Assembly: GCA_907164885.2 (NCBI GenBank)
Contig: OU015493.1
Location: forward strand, 118,824,193 to 118,888,192
Length of the DNA: 64,000 bases
Direction: 5' to 3'
Origin: Dolomedes plantarius
Taxonomy: Eukaryota; Arthropoda; Arachnida; Araneae; Dolomedidae
Every line of letters starts with the position of its first letter. The stretch's first letter is position 1. Under the pieces are notes generated by a model. That model saw only the letters and a program-made list of their open reading frames with translations, had not been told where the DNA came from and searched no databases. The position numbers were made by a program, and so were the translations under genes. Shown one piece after another: positions 62,683 to 64,000 of the stretch.

Positions 62683-64000
62683 TGCTGGCCACCCAAATTC
62701 CAACACCAAGAAAGACAAGAGATATCACAACAAAATTTATTTTGTATATAACATGTTGACCAAGTATCAAATGATTAAATTTATAGACTTCTGTGAAGTG
62801 TGGTTCCTGCCAAAATCAGTAGCCAGAGTAACCGCCATTGTTGGAGATCACCGTTGCCACACGCCTCGGCATTGATTCAAAGAGACTTTGGATGAGTTCT
62901 TGGGGTACAGCAGACCAAGCAGCTTCCACACGTTGCCAAAGTTGATCTGCTGTGGCAGCTGGGGATGGAATCTGTGTCAATCGTAGAGCAACCATGGACC
63001 ACATGTTTTCTAACGGTGAAAGATCCAGAGAGCGAGGCGGCCAGGGAAGCAATTGAATCTGGCGATTGACGAAGAACCGTTGGACAATGCGTGCCACGTG
63101 TGGTCGCGCATTATCCTGTTGAAATATGGCTGTGGGCAAGCCCTGAAGGTAAGGAAGGACAACTGGCTCCAACACCTCGGAGATGTAGCGCTGGCTGTTT
63201 AAAGTACCGGCAATGCGTACTAGAGCTGTGCGAGAGTGATATCCAATACCGCCCCATACCATAATACCCGGTGCAGGACCAGTGTGGCGGTGCATAACGC
63301 AGCTGTTCAGCATCCTCTCTTCACGGTGTCTCCAGACTCGAATGCGACCATCGTGGTGTTGCAGACAGAAGCGTGACTCGTCAGTAAAGACAATTTCATT
63401 CCATTCTTCCGTCCACATCCTTCTGTCATCGCACCATTGGCGGCGGAGACGTCTGTGGTTCTGCGTCAAGGGTAGACAAAGCAATGGACGTCTTGCGGAC
63501 AGACCACTCTGCTGTAAACGGCGTCGAATGGTATGCGCAGACACTGGATGATGCGTTACAGACTGCATGTGCTGTGCTATGGTTCGTGATGTGACTGAGC
63601 GATCCGTCACTGCCATGCGCACAATTTGCCTGTCATCACGTGAAGTGGTGCGCTGAGGTGGATGCGATCGAACACGCCGGTCCGTCGTACCCTCCTGTAT
63701 CCAACGATCACATATCCGCATTACAGTTGTTTAGTTTCGTCCAACACGACTACCGATTTCCCTGAAAGATAATCCACAATCTCGGTAGGCCACTATCCTT
63801 CCTCTTTCGAACTCGGATACTTGATCAAAAGATGATCGCTGTTTTCGACGAGGCATAATGGATCGTTATTTTGAAAAAACCACAAGAAAAACACAACTGC
63901 CGAACTTGAAATCGTCGAAATCTCCAAGCCTTAAATAGCGCTTTGAAGTGGCGCCACAGGCGCGCGTGATGTGCGTAGCGCTGAAATTCTAATCATTTGC
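62680..64000 (-). mobile_element. Tc1-like transposon, cut by the window end
   Basis: Starts with CACTGCTGGCCACCCAAATT right after a (TA)n tract, so the TA target is intact on this side. The transposase lies on the minus strand. The right terminal repeat is not in the window; about 145 bp of the element's 5' flank after the transposase start is seen before the sequence ends. Confidence 0.87.
62816..63856 (-). pseudogene. Tc1-like DD34E transposase with a single in-frame stop
   Basis: Read from the ATG at 63856 the frame gives 346 codons with one nonsense codon (TAA) at codon 42 (63731-63733); the open part alone is 301 residues from an internal Met at 63721. The N-terminal helix-turn-helix before and after the stop is otherwise continuous in frame. 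Catalytic residues are present: D159 (VFTDESRF), D248 (QQDNARPH) and E283 (LSPLENMW), spaced as DD34E. The C-terminus ends in ISNNGGYSGY. A Leu sits in the SLDLSPLE motif where Pro is usual. It reads as a very recently inactivated copy. The family resembles Tc1 transposases that I recall as abundant in orb-weaver spiders (inference). Confidence 0.88.

Overview
This is an AT-rich, gene-poor stretch of an arthropod nuclear genome, most likely a chelicerate and probably a spider. That assignment is inference. It rests on a split odd-skipped family zinc-finger gene with a GT-AG intron, TA-rich microsatellites, several tRNA-derived SINE types, Helitrons, and Tc1/mariner transposases that resemble families I associate with spider genomes. 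No prokaryotic gene organisation is present.

The only host gene I can support is a five-finger odd-skipped/bowl-type transcription factor on the + strand. It has an exon at 41604-42492, an intron at 42493-44231 and a terminal exon at 44232-44628, with an AATAAA about 230 bp after the stop. The first visible exon starts at a splice acceptor in an already open frame, so at least one 5' exon probably lies upstream and was not found. The 41 kb before the gene holds no convincing host coding sequence, but it does contain several GC-richer islands not explained by repeats (near 8.5, 12.1, 14.1-14.8, 20.6, 28.4-28.9 and 36.7-37.1 kb). These are candidate promoter or enhancer DNA for the developmental gene.

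The rest is mostly mobile DNA. 2.5-5.2 kb: two copies of a non-autonomous Helitron (A|TC...CTAG|T). 5.7-6.7 kb: a duplicated segment with a hAT-like insertion. 7.5, 19.2 and 21.3 kb: three short elements with pogo/Tigger-like CAGTCGA ends. 13.2, 15.1 and 33.5 kb: MITEs with TAA or TTAA flanks. 17.3-18.6 kb: a 71-bp minisatellite next to a hAT-like element carrying a SINE. 23.5-27.3 kb: a nested block containing an intact DD37D mariner-like transposon inside a Helitron and an intact Tc1-like (DD34E) transposon. 30.4-31.3 kb: a further Helitron copy. 35.2-36.2 kb: a hAT-like MITE with a perfect 8-bp target duplication and a nested SINE. 37.6-38.9 kb: a foldback element and a SINE. 44.9-45.3 kb: a very large TA/ATGCAT microsatellite downstream of the gene. 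47.2 kb: a 147-bp tandem triplication. 56.8-60.2 kb: elements strung between (TA)n tracts. 62.7 kb to the window end: a Tc1-like element whose transposase has one in-frame stop.

The elements show different stages of decay: two transposases that read as intact, one broken by a single stop, one internally deleted, and several terminal-repeat-only derivatives. Most short open frames rich in Ile-Tyr are translated (TA)n tracts, not genes.
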